The notes under the pieces are model-generated. The model did no database searches. It saw nothing but the letters and a program-made list of their open reading frames with translations, and was not told the DNA's origin. Below, in pieces: positions 9,202 through 18,200 of a stretch of 53,744 nucleotides of DNA. Numbering within the stretch: the stretch's first letter is position 1; every line of letters begins with the position of its first letter. The position numbers and the translations under genes are program-made. This DNA comes from a bacterium (GTDB lineage Bacteria; Zhuqueibacterota; QNDG01; JAFGCO01), in NCBI GenBank assembly GCA_016932575.1, contig JAFGCO010000035.1:1-53744 (forward strand), written 5' to 3'.

Positions 9202-10632
9202 CTATAATGTATTTACATGTTTTTCTTCTACAATAGCTTCTTCAATTTCCCCTTCGGGAATTTCTGATCTGTTAACACCTTCATCATGATATTTTTCATA
9301 CAAATGGATTAACAGCAAATCTCGAATTTCTCCCCAATATTGACCATCCGGAAAAAGATAATCTACATAATCCTTGATTCTGATTACAGGTTCATCAGCA
9401 CCATTTTGAAAATTCGCTTTAATAATTTTAAGCAACGCTCCTCTTAATTCATAAGCTTTTCCAGCAGATTCAAACATAAACAAATATTTCTTGAAATTTT
9501 TTTCCTTTTTCGATAGCTCAAAAATTACATCTGAAATTCGAGCTATCAATTCGACTTGTTCTTTAGTCATATTTAAAACCTCCTTGATATAATGATATGT
9601 TATTTCGATTGGAAATTTTTCTAATTGATTTTGATAATGCATTTTATGAGCATTTTCTAATTGCCTTAATATTGATTTATTTCCTAATAATTTCTCATAT
9701 ATTTGATTCGAATTATTTTGATAATCATCTTCTTTCAGAGCGATAATTTCCCCTTTCTTTTCCTGAAACCATTTATAATTCACAGCATCCCACTTCGCGC
9801 CTTTTATATGATAAAAACGGTTTATAAACCTGTGCCAATAAAATTTATGATAACGCAATACTTTATTTAGAAAATTAAAAACTGGATTTGGCAATTGATG
9901 TATTGTACAGGACGGGTCAGCGCCAAAGTTAGTAAAGATAATTAGTTGAATATAATCAGAATATTCATCATCTTTAACCTCCATTATGATTTGTTCAGCT
10001 AAGTAAAAAAGCGCATTAACTGATTTTGTATATGGAATTCTCAATATTCCAGTGCTTGTATTTCTATCAATTTTATTAAGATTCTCATCAATAATACGAT
10101 GCTTCCAAAAGTTACTTAGACGATTAGACTGTGTATGTAAAAATCCATTTTTCCCCTCTAACAAAACGACTCCTAACGGGATAAAAAATAATTTTAATGT
10201 ACATTCTTTACACAAGAATATTCCTGTTTCATGTGAGTGATGAAAATTTACAAATTTGCCTGAACCGCTGTTGGGGAAAAAATCTCTTGAGTTGTGAAAA
10301 AGTAATCCTTGTTTTCCACAGGTTTTACAATACCCTTCATCAAGGCAGCTTTCAATCTTTTTATTTTGTATAATTGACTGGTAATAACTCTTTGTGCTTT
10401 TCTCGTATTTTCCTTTCAAACTTGGATTTAAAATTTTTGAAGTTGTAAGAAAAACAGAGTAAAGATTTCTATTCCATTTTTTAATATATACGTCAATTAA
10501 AAATTGGACAATTTCTATTTCAGATTTTTTAGGAAATCTTTCAGAAATTGATTGAAGTACTAATCCTCCTAAATCAACAAAAGGATCACCTGTTATTATG
10601 TTATTTTTTAAACATCCATTATTTAATGCCAT
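9202..10632 (-). CDS. cas8: Cascade large subunit Cas8 (Cst1/Cas8a1-like zinc protein)
   Basis: The product is 476 residues. A CxxC pair at about residues 108-111 (EGYCKTCGKQG) and a second near 148 (FLCKECTLKLFF) form the zinc-binding site typical of Cst1/Cas8a1 large subunits; the C-terminal half is helical and charged. The role, known from the family, is PAM recognition and target licensing in Cascade. It is identified by the zinc motifs, length and position immediately upstream of cas7 rather than by broad sequence recall, since large subunits diverge fast. The 168-nt gap upstream separates it from the zinc-ribbon ORF and contains a REP palindrome. Confidence 0.88.
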   Translation of the reverse strand: MALNNGCLKNNIITGDPFVDLGGLVLQSISERFPKKSEIEIVQFLIDVYIKKWNRNLYSVFLTTSKILNPSLKGKYEKSTKSYYQSIIQNKKIESCLDEGYCKTCGKQGLLFHNSRDFFPNSGSGKFVNFHHSHETGIFLCKECTLKLFFIPLGVVLLEGKNGFLHTQSNRLSNFWKHRIIDENLNKIDRNTSTGILRIPYTKSVNALFYLAEQIIMEVKDDEYSDYIQLIIFTNFGADPSCTIHQLPNPVFNFLNKVLRYHKFYWHRFINRFYHIKGAKWDAVNYKWFQEKKGEIIALKEDDYQNNSNQIYEKLLGNKSILRQLENAHKMHYQNQLEKFPIEITYHYIKEVLNMTKEQVELIARISDVIFELSKKEKNFKKYLFMFESAGKAYELRGALLKIIKANFQNGADEPVIRIKDYVDYLFPDGQYWGEIRDLLLIHLYEKYHDEGVNRSEIPEGEIEEAIVEEKHVNTL

Positions 10633-10766
10633 AATTAATCCCTTATTTTAAATTATATTATAATTAAGAATAACTACACAGCAAACTAGCAAAACTGATT
10701 TTTATCAATCCTAATGTTGTCCCCAATAATTTGTCTCCAAAAAATCCTTTTTAACCTTCGATCCTC

Positions 10767-10794
10767 TATGGGCGACCAAACTGGTCGCCCTACA
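10767..10794. repeat. REP palindrome D1, 3' of the zinc-ribbon ORF
   Basis: The core GGGCGACCAAACTGGTCGCCC is a near-perfect palindrome of the local REP family. On the minus strand it begins TGTAGGGCGACC, 6 nt after the stop of the neighbouring ORF. The flanking TTCGATCCTCTATGG recurs beside the palindrome at 11321. Confidence 0.85.
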
Positions 10795-10800
10795 AATAAA

Positions 10801-11115
10801 TCAATACCTTCTTTTGGGTATATTATCCCATTTTGTCCCCTGCCAATCCGTGATAATCCCCTGCTCTTCACAGACAGGACAGTGCCAATATATATCGCCG
10901 CCCTTTTGAAAAATGGATGTTAATATTCGCCCCTGGCATGTCTTTTTCCGGCAGGGAAGTCCCGTTTTGAAATCTTTCGCTGGAAAATGTTCTGTTGCTG
11001 TTTTTATTATTAATACCAAATAATCAGCCAGTTTTTTCACAGCTTTCGGTATTTCAGCTACTTCACCTTTTTCATCCAGATAATGTGTGATATTTATTTG
11101 ATAAAATCGACTCAA
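10801..11115 (-). CDS. Small zinc-ribbon protein of unknown function in the cas operon
   Basis: The product is about 104 residues. The N-terminal half is predicted helical (IPKAVKKLADYLVLIIKTATEHF). The C-terminal half is a zinc ribbon with cysteines in LPCRKKTCQG and HCPVCEEQG, ending IITDWQGTKWDN. Similar C-terminal modules occur in short hypothetical proteins, but no function is known to the annotator. The start is taken as the TTG at 11115, which has GGAGT 5 nt upstream; the open frame further upstream runs into a REP palindrome at 11139-11167 and would give REP-encoded residues. It lies between cas6 and cas8, bracketed by REP palindromes on both sides, so it may be a passenger rather than a cas component. 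Confidence 0.6.
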   Translation of the reverse strand: MSRFYQINITHYLDEKGEVAEIPKAVKKLADYLVLIIKTATEHFPAKDFKTGLPCRKKTCQGRILTSIFQKGGDIYWHCPVCEEQGIITDWQGTKWDNIPKRRY

Positions 11116-11136
11116 ATTTACTCCGAGGATATGTGT

Positions 11137-11215
11137 ATGTAAGTCAGCCGGGCTGGCCGACCATTGACGCAACGAAAACCGATGCCTTAAAAAAAGCTTA
11201 AATTAAACTCTCATG
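11137..11215. repeat. Partial REP-composite element D2
   Basis: The palindrome GTAAGTCAGCCGGGCTGGCC at 11139-11167 is followed by ATTGACGCAACGAAAACC and an AT-rich stretch matching the middle of copy B (4348 onward). The match fades near 11215. Together with D1 it looks like one REP element whose first two palindromes are separated by the zinc-ribbon ORF instead of the usual 14-25 nt. Confidence 0.75.
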
Positions 11216-11320
11216 ACCATCCGTTCTCATAAATACTTTCTCCAAAAATCAGATTGTGCCATTTCAAAACCCGCTTCATCCGAATCGGCCGTGACCTTAC
11301 ATTTTAACATTCGACCCTCT

Positions 11321-11486
11321 ATGGACGACCAAACTGGTCGTCCTACATTTGATCCATCACCCTTCCAGGCTGGTTGACTTTTGAAACCACAGAACCCGAC
11401 GTCTATAAAAATATTCAAGCAAAAACGTTTTTTTATCCATTTTTCTTTGACAATTACACGGGCGACCAGACTTGTCGCTCTACATA
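11321..11486. repeat. REP-composite element, copy C
   Basis: The palindromes lie at 11321-11347 (GGACGACCAAACTGGTCGTCC), an eroded one at 11361-11380 (CCAGGCTGGTTGAC) and one at 11458-11486. The TGATCCATC spacer is shared with copy A. The last palindrome overlaps the 3' end of cas6: on the minus strand the REP start ATGTAG supplies the final Met codon and the TAG stop. With D2 this accounts for most of the 364-nt gap between the zinc-ribbon ORF and cas6. The remaining piece, 11216-11320, shows no supported feature. Confidence 0.82.
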
Positions 11487-12271
11487 CCCACACAACCAAA
11501 CCCCATGCTGCATTTGTCTCCCACACCGCACTCCCAGGCGGTTTTCATCAGTTCATCGGAACCTTTCATTTTTATCGGAACCACAAATCCTTTGATACGG
11601 GTTTCATCAGGGCGGCCCTGGCATAGAATAATCAATTTTGAAACCGGTTTTCCTGACCGGCGTTGTTTTTCAAGATATTCCTTGTCGATAGTAACATTGA
11701 GCCGATTGTCATCAGGCGGTCTACCGTAAGCTGTCTGATGTTTCTTAATCAAATTTTGGCGAACCGCTTCGGGCAGCTCTTCATCCTCGGTTCGGTAATA
11801 ATAGGTTTTTACGCCTTTGGACGTGTCAATCATGGTGGCGACCACGATTGGAGAAAGCGGCCGAAAAACCATGGGGGATTGAAATTCGGGATCGGGCAGA
11901 CTTTCAACCTGCATAATATAAAACTCGGCAACCCCAATCCTGATGATCTGACTAACAAACAGCCCCTGCACAAAATTCTGGATAAAATCTTGAAGCATGG
12001 GACTGGATAAAATAAAAGAAAGACTGGAATGCGCTTTTAAATGAAACCGGTTGCGTTTCAGAATATACCGATCCTTAAAATTCAGAAATGAAAATGTGTA
12101 AAGCTTGCGCGGTTTTCCGTCCTGACCGATATATCCGTGTTCGTGGAGAAACTGCGCGAATTCAGCGGATGCCGCATTGAGTATCCGATAAATAGCAGCG
12201 GATAGCGGATACTGATAATTGACCGGAATACTGCAGGCGGACGGATTCTGCAATGTGATTTCAAGACGCAT
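11480..12271 (-). CDS. cas6: crRNA-processing endoribonuclease Cas6
   Basis: This 263-residue RAMP ribonuclease cuts the pre-crRNA within the repeat to leave the 8-nt handle. It has a ferredoxin-like N-terminus (MRLEITLQNPSACSIPVNYQYPL), catalytic His candidates in FLHEHGYIG (about residues 43-45), and the C-terminal glycine-rich loop GVGDKCSMGFGCVGM that defines Cas6. It is the first gene of the cas operon. The stop codon is provided by a REP palindrome, so the natural C-terminus may originally have been slightly different. The ribosome site is weak. Confidence 0.95.
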   Translation of the reverse strand: MRLEITLQNPSACSIPVNYQYPLSAAIYRILNAASAEFAQFLHEHGYIGQDGKPRKLYTFSFLNFKDRYILKRNRFHLKAHSSLSFILSSPMLQDFIQNFVQGLFVSQIIRIGVAEFYIMQVESLPDPEFQSPMVFRPLSPIVVATMIDTSKGVKTYYYRTEDEELPEAVRQNLIKKHQTAYGRPPDDNRLNVTIDKEYLEKQRRSGKPVSKLIILCQGRPDETRIKGFVVPIKMKGSDELMKTAWECGVGDKCSMGFGCVGM

Positions 12272-12463
12272 GATGGATCGGCAATAAAATGATATGTAAA
12301 AATACCGATTTCGAAAAATAGACGAATCAGATAATAATCACTTTTATGCAGTGCACAAGATGAAATATTAAAAAAATAACGGTTATTTTATGATAAAAAA
12401 TAAATCTCTTAAAAGCAATGAAAAATATGATCGATTTTTTCGAATTTATACTGATTTTTTTGT
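12272..12463 (-). promoter_or_regulatory. Upstream region of the cas operon with a dyad
   Basis: This 192-nt AT-rich stretch contains the expected cas6 promoter, since cas6 is the first cas gene and the next gene upstream ends at 12464. A dyad, AAAATAAC-G-GTTATTTT, lies at 12373-12389 and could be an operator. No unambiguous -35/-10 pair was identified. Confidence 0.35.
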
Positions 12464-12925
12464 TTACATCTCCTCATAATAATAAGGATATTGTTCCGGC
12501 GATTCACCTGATTTTTTAACAATTTTCGGATATTTCTCCGATGTATCGCCTCCTTGAACAGACAATAAAGTCAGTTCATGCCACCACTCTTCTCCGAAAT
12601 CGAACAAATAATAAAGCGTCTCTTTTTCTTTTAAATGCAATTTTTCGATAGTAGTTTTTTCGGCATTGTATTTTTCCTGGGCGGGAAGCATTTCAAAATC
12701 TTCCATGCCCATGGATGGTGTATATTCCGGAGCATGATAAATTTTTCTTTTATTATCCATTTTTTTCCGGGTCAGAAAAAATGAATATAGATGAGGATCG
12801 TACCTGTCGAATGCATCAAAAATGGCTTCGTGCAGATCGTCCAATGACTGATTTCCAAAAATGGCTATATTCCGGTAAATCCTTTTATCATGCATCAATG
12901 CCACTTTGAATTGATAAACCTGCAC
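12464..12925 (-). CDS. Plasmid pRiA4b ORF-3-like protein
   Basis: This 153-residue protein fits the pRiA4b ORF-3 family: an N-terminal VYQFKVALMHDKRIYRNIAI strand-helix, then SLDDLHEAIFDAFDRYDPHLYSFFL, and the family hallmark YLFDFGEEWWHELTLL near residue 105. The biochemical function of the family is not known. The start is a GTG at 12925 with AAGGAA 3 nt before it. It lies 15 nt downstream of the YecA/SEC-C gene, probably in one transcript. The two families often co-occur and both are common next to mobile or defence regions. Confidence 0.85.
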   Translation of the reverse strand: MQVYQFKVALMHDKRIYRNIAIFGNQSLDDLHEAIFDAFDRYDPHLYSFFLTRKKMDNKRKIYHAPEYTPSMGMEDFEMLPAQEKYNAEKTTIEKLHLKEKETLYYLFDFGEEWWHELTLLSVQGGDTSEKYPKIVKKSGESPEQYPYYYEEM

Positions 12926-12940
12926 CGCTTCCTTTTCTTT

Positions 12941-13627
12941 TTACCCTGGGTTTCCGCAGCAAAATTTATATTTTTTGCCGCTTCCGCACGGACAGGGATC
13001 GTTTCTTACAACACTGGGTGTATTCTGTTGTTCAAAAGAGAGAATCCTGCCTTTTCCAGCCGGTTTATGCTCCTGAAAATAATCCCGTATTTCCATAACC
13101 GCTTCAGGGATGCCTTCCAACATGATCCCTCGAAGCTCTTCCATTTTCTTCTTGCTCTTTATTTTTAAGGTTTTCTTAAAAAATTCCTGGTCTATGAAAA
13201 ATAAAATCGGCATCAGGATTGCAAATAATTCTTCATCTTCCTCGTTGATCCAGCCTTCACCATGCAAATACATGGCATCATGAAAAGCAAAACACCAGGA
13301 TTCGGGAAATATCATTTCTTTTTTCTGATGATTAGAATCTTTAGACATCGTAAAAATCGGCTCGAAACGGTCTTCATGGATCGATTGCACGGTCTCGTTA
13401 TAAAACCCGATGATCGATTCCATGAATTCTTCATCTTTTGTTTTTGTTTTCAATTCCGGCAAGCCGCCCGCTCTTTCAAAAATAAACCCCATCCAATCGT
13501 TGCTCTTGATCAATTCAGGCCCGATTGCCACTGTAGCAAATATGGCTTGTATTTCATCGATTCCCGGCGGATCCTCAAACACACGCTGGAGACAATCTTC
13601 AAGTTGATCGATTGTTATCTCACACAC
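12941..13627 (-). CDS. YecA/UPF0149-like protein with C-terminal SEC-C zinc motif
   Basis: The product is 228 residues. The N-terminal and central parts are helical and acidic with the YecA-like pattern (GFYNETVQSIHEDRFEPIF). The last 25 residues carry the SEC-C motif RNDPCPCGSGKKYKFCCG, which binds zinc and in SecA contacts SecB and ribosomes. The cellular role of stand-alone YecA/SEC-C proteins is unclear, with ribosome or nascent-chain contacts proposed for some. The start is a GTG with only a weak ribosome site, so the exact N-terminus is uncertain. It forms a two-gene unit with the pRiA4b-like gene. Confidence 0.82.
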   Translation of the reverse strand: MCEITIDQLEDCLQRVFEDPPGIDEIQAIFATVAIGPELIKSNDWMGFIFERAGGLPELKTKTKDEEFMESIIGFYNETVQSIHEDRFEPIFTMSKDSNHQKKEMIFPESWCFAFHDAMYLHGEGWINEEDEELFAILMPILFFIDQEFFKKTLKIKSKKKMEELRGIMLEGIPEAVMEIRDYFQEHKPAGKGRILSFEQQNTPSVVRNDPCPCGSGKKYKFCCGNPG

Positions 13628-13732
13628 AATATCTCACGATATACAATATCATTTTTAAAAAAATTCATGCTGTAAAAGCCCATGATTTATCTGCTACGCA
13701 GACGGCATTGCTTTGCAGTTTTTATAATTGAT

Positions 13733-15016
13733 TCAATAAACACATGTTGCCTTCCCCTTTTTCAACCGTTTCATCCGATACGCCTTCACCAGCTCCATAA
13801 AAATTTCCAGGTCGGTATCCAGATCAAACGGAACACCGTCAAAGTAGAAAATACGGATTGGAAAATCATTATGATCCCGGCTGATCACAGGATAGACGGC
13901 ATCGGTAACAATGCCGTTCATGCATGTAAAGGGGCTGATATCCACAACACCGTCGCACCCGGAATGAAAAAATCCGACAGTTTTGCCTGAATTAATGGTC
14001 ATTTCACCCAATGATTTTTGCGGGGGCAAATAGGGCGTACTGTAATCAAGCACCTGCCCTATGGGCAGTTCTTCTCTGCCTCGGAAAGCGGATTGAAATG
14101 GTGCGAGGAGCGCCTTCTCATCATGATGCTGCACCCAGTCTCTGATTTTTGCTTTCAGCATGCCGGCACTGACTGTCTTTCCCTTTTCCCTCAGTTTGCG
14201 TTTCACCTCCCAGTTGGTATACCAGACCCATTCAGCAATATCCGCTATCCAGACTTCCCCCCCCGCCGCCTCAATCCGGCGGACAATCTGTTGATTGCTG
14301 AAGCTGTTGAAGCGAAGAAATATTTCGCCCACTGCTCCGATCAGAGGCCGGCTCGCAAGAGGCTCTTTCAACGGGATTTTAAAAAACCGATCGCGGATCA
14401 TCTCGAGGCTGCCGGTTAATTGTGTTATCTGAGTGTGCATATCCAGAGATCCGTCTGTAAAAATCCGGCAAACAGTGTCAAGACCATCCTGATGAACTTG
14501 ATCGGCGGAGCCTGATATTTTTTCATAGGGCCGAATCATAAACAGAAGCTTTCTCAGGATATCGGAAACCAGAACAGTGCGCCATCCCGTACGCAAGAAT
14601 TTATTCACATTTGTGGCAATATCTGCATATTGATTGCTGCTTGTGGGAGAAAAAACAATACAATCTGTGTATTCTTTTTCCCGAAGCACCTTTCTTAAAA
14701 ATGGAGCGTATTGACCAAACCGACAGGGACCGGAAGAAGTCGGCAGAAAGAAAGCGGTTTTGGCAGGATCAAAATCCTTCGCTTTGATCACCTTCATAAA
14801 ATTTCCAAGAACAACACGCTGCGGAAGACACTCTTCTCCGGTTGTCACCCCAGCTGACAGGGAGAGCGTTTGTTCATCCGATTCAGGAGAAACCGACGCA
14901 TCAATACCCAGTGACTGAAAAGCAGCCGCCATGGTTTGCGCTGCCCCCGTACTCATCCGTGGAATATATACCTTTCGTCCGTATAAGGGATGCGCTTCTC
15001 CGATTCTATTCTGCAT
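13733..15016 (-). CDS. 2-hydroxyacyl-CoA dehydratase-like protein (C-terminal part of giant activase family)
   Basis: This 427-residue protein is similar to the HgdB/HgdC-type dehydratase subunit domain. Cysteines for Fe-S ligation occur in VTTGEECLPQRV, TSSGPCRFGQY and HSGCDGVVDISPFTCMNG. In many anaerobes this domain is the last third of one protein of about 1400 residues that also holds two ATPase domains and a DUF2229 domain. Here those parts are in the separate ORF just upstream, and the two add up to 1431 residues. The substrate is unknown; the family includes activators of radical (R)-2-hydroxyacyl-CoA dehydratases and benzoyl-CoA reductases as well as uncharacterised members. The ATG has AAAGGAAA upstream, so it is translated independently. 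Confidence 0.85.
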   Translation of the reverse strand: MQNRIGEAHPLYGRKVYIPRMSTGAAQTMAAAFQSLGIDASVSPESDEQTLSLSAGVTTGEECLPQRVVLGNFMKVIKAKDFDPAKTAFFLPTSSGPCRFGQYAPFLRKVLREKEYTDCIVFSPTSSNQYADIATNVNKFLRTGWRTVLVSDILRKLLFMIRPYEKISGSADQVHQDGLDTVCRIFTDGSLDMHTQITQLTGSLEMIRDRFFKIPLKEPLASRPLIGAVGEIFLRFNSFSNQQIVRRIEAAGGEVWIADIAEWVWYTNWEVKRKLREKGKTVSAGMLKAKIRDWVQHHDEKALLAPFQSAFRGREELPIGQVLDYSTPYLPPQKSLGEMTINSGKTVGFFHSGCDGVVDISPFTCMNGIVTDAVYPVISRDHNDFPIRIFYFDGVPFDLDTDLEIFMELVKAYRMKRLKKGKATCVY

Positions 15017-15102
15017 GGTTTCCTTTACTGTCTTGTTCTTTTATTTTTTTAGTTGGTTTATCTTTAACTTACTCCCCCAACTCTTATTTGATTCAATATT
15101 TT

Positions 15103-15284
15103 ATTACCATATTACCCAATTACCCTATTACCATCTTTGTCTTGTTTCTTGTTTCTTATTTTTTGTTTCTTGTTCTCCGTTTCTCCGTTTCTCCCCTGCT
15201 CCGTTTCCGTCACTCAACCAACGACTTTATGACACAATGACCCTATGACTCAAAGACTCTATGACCCAACGACCCGAGGACTCA
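15103..15284. repeat. Octamer-phased degenerate tandem repeats between split activase genes
   Basis: The 265-nt spacer contains successive blocks of short repeats. Four ATTACC-type octamers lie at 15103-15134 (ATTACCAT, ATTACCCA, ATTACCCT, ATTACCAT). CTTGTTT heptamers occupy about 15140-15174. CTCCGTTT octamers lie at 15175-15206 (one of four diverged). Eight octamers with GAC fixed in place lie at 15221-15284 (ATGACACA, ATGACCCT, ATGACTCA and so on). The last octamer supplies the stop codon of the upstream activase gene. No coding potential is convincing on either strand. Confidence 0.85.
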
Positions 15285-18200
15285 GATCATCCTTTTGCTT
15301 TCCAGAAACGCCTCGATTCTTGTCATAATGCCAGCATCGTTGGAATGGCTGTCCAACTGTAAAAACAGAAACGGCCGGCCCAGCGCCTCCTCAACATAAT
15401 GTCGTATATATGAATCCGGACCGCACTTAAAATTGCTGAGATAAATGACCTGTAAATCTGGATAGTCGCGTGTCCACCTGCATGCCTGTAAAATCCGGTA
15501 TCCATACTTCCAGAACATATGATCGTGAACGTCAGAAATATCAACATGATCTGTCGGTAAAAAATCCATGGGGATAACATTCATACCATAAATATCACGG
15601 AGCTTGCCGGGGATATTAAGATTCAGTCCGGAATCATACAGATTATAGGGTCGTCCCGTCAGGACAATGCCTTGTAATCCTTCGTTTTTTATTTTCCGAA
15701 CCACCTGCTGACCGTGGTTTTTTATAACCTCCTGAAAACGTTGCTGCACTGTCCGGGCTGTGTAAAATGCCCGCCGATGCTTCTGTCGGCCAACCCGATA
15801 TAAACCTCGAATCTGCTGATACAAAGATTTTTCAATAATACGATCTGTCATGCGGAACTGGACATTGGGGCAAAACAAACGATCCTGCAAAGTGTCTAAC
15901 AGCGGGCTGTGAGAGGCCACCAGAGGAGCAGTCTGCGTCCAGGGACAGATAAAGGATTCAATGGTTTTTCCCTGACTGGATTCATTCACAACATTCGGCA
16001 TAAAAATAAAATCAGCATCGGCATCCAAAAGCTGCGCCAGATGCCCGTGAGCGGTCTGAACCGGAAAACAGGGTTCGGCTACAGTTGACTCAATACCACG
16101 GTGAATTGTGTTTTGATGGGTTGAAGCCGAAAGAACAATCCGAAACCCCAGGGTTTCAAAATAGGCTTGCCAAAAGGGAAATCGATCAAACAGATGAAGA
16201 GCCCTGGGAATCCCTACAGTTCCTATGAACTTTTCCGATTCCGTCTTTGATTTTGGAAACGTCATACGTTCCCGCAATTCAAATAAATCATAAATTTTAG
16301 CTCGATGAATGGATTTGGTCCGTTTCCTGTACCGGTCCGAGCACTTGTCACCCCAGTAACTCTTCTCGCCATTGATATTAAATTCCTGAATTGTACATGC
16401 ATTGCTGCAGCCCTTACAGGTAAATTCGCGAAATTTCCAGTGCATCTGTGATAAATCCCACCCCCTGAATTTCGATTTTTTATTTTCAGAAAGCCTCGAT
16501 AGTAAAGCCGCACCAATAGCCCCCATAATTCCATTGTGAGGAGGCACGATAATTTCTTTATTGAGCACCGTGCTGAATGCAGCAGCCACTGCATGATTGT
16601 ATGCCGTTCCTCCCTGAAAAAATATCGACTGGCCAATAGGACGTTTTTTAACAACCCGATTCAGATAATTATGTACAACCGACAGGGAAAGACCGGCCAC
16701 AATATCTTTCTTTAAAATACCTCGCCTTAAATAAGGAATCATCTCTTTTTCCATAAACACAGTGCACCGCTCTCCCAGTTTCAGGGGATGCTCGGATTGC
16801 AGCGCGAGACTTGCAAATTCATCTTTAATCTGAATGCCGATCTGGTGAGCCTGCTCTTCCAGAAAAGAGCCGGTCCCGGCAGCGCAGGCATCGTTTAAGG
16901 CAAAATCAATGACCACACCGTCTTTGATAGATATAAACTTGGAATCCTGTCCGCCAATCTCAAAAATCGTATCAACAGACCGGTTGAGATACTTTTGCCC
17001 GACATGAATCGCCCCGGTCTTATGGGCCGTAATTTCATCTTTTATCACATCCGCTCCGATCAGCAGGCCTATAAGCTCCCGTCCCGAGCCCGTGGTACCA
17101 GCGCCCCGAATCCGTAAACGGTTGCCGAACTGCTGAATTATTTCTCGAAACATGCTTTGCACCACATCGATCGGCCGTCCTTCTGTCATCCGGTAAATTC
17201 CGTGAATCAACTTTCCTTCCGGTGTAATCAATGCCAGATTGGTGCTGACAGATCCAATATCAAGTCCGAGGAAGGCATCTGTAACTCCCTGCTCCGGGAA
17301 TTGAAACGAAGCGTCCTGATCATCGATCAACTTGACTTTCTTTAAAGAAAGCTTTCCTTCAGTGGGGAACTCCGGAACGGTATCCCTGGATGAAAATGAT
17401 ATAGGCATCGCAACAGCAGCAGATGTTTTACGCATACCAAGCAGCGCAGCGCCAATCGCCGACATCCAGAAATGATATTCGGGCACCACCAACATATCAT
17501 CTGTGAATCCAAAAAGAGGCCGTATAGCATTCACCACTCCCTCATTGGCTGCCATACCGCCGATAAACGCCACTTTATCACGGATATGTTTGCCTTTGGT
17601 TACAGTGCCTTTAAAATTCCGAACAACGGCCTCGCACAATCCTTTGAGGATCTCTTCCGGCTGGTATCCCCTCTGTTGGGCATGGATCATATCTGTCTTC
17701 GCAAACACGGAACACCGACCGGCTATACAAGCGGTCCGCCTGGCATTTCGGATAACCTGTCCGACTTCTTCTACCTGGTATTTCAGCCGGTCTGCCTGCT
17801 GATCAAAAAACAAACCCGTACCGGCAGCGCATTCACCGTTCATGCCATAATCATGAATCTGAATCTGGCCGTTTTCATGATGAATCCCCAGAAACTTGGC
17901 GGATTCGCCGCCCATTTCAAAAATCGTATTCACCTCCGGATACAAACGGCCCGTGCCTTCTGCCGTCGCCAGAAATTCCTGAATATAGGGCAAGCCCAAT
18001 TGTTTTGCAACGGCTTTTCCGCCCCTCCCTGTCATCCAGATTCCACATGCTTTATCTTCCGGCAAACGGGTCAGCAGTGTTTCCGTAAGTGTACGGAAAC
18101 ACCGGAAAGGCTCCCCCTGATGCCGAATATAAGGAGAAAGCCAGACGGATTGTCCGGATCTTTCCAGAAATTGAAAATGCAAGGGAGATAAATCGGTTGT

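Noticed and set aside
10633-11479. CreTA-like toxin-antitoxin RNA pair in the cas8-cas6 gap, a known I-B arrangement
   Set aside because: No repeat-like sequence matching the array repeat was found there; the gap is explained by REP palindromes and the zinc-ribbon ORF.
11227-11526. 99-codon minus-strand frame downstream of cas6
   Set aside because: It runs through REP copy C and the cas6 3' end in another frame, and the encoded residues are mostly REP-derived.
14842-15248. Hydrophobic plus-strand frames over the split-activase spacer
   Set aside because: Their composition comes from the octamer repeats and antisense of the dehydratase gene; no ribosome site or family match.
17472-18191. 239-codon plus-strand frame antisense to the activase gene
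   Set aside because: It is an antisense shadow; the minus-strand frame has intact ATPase motifs over the whole interval.
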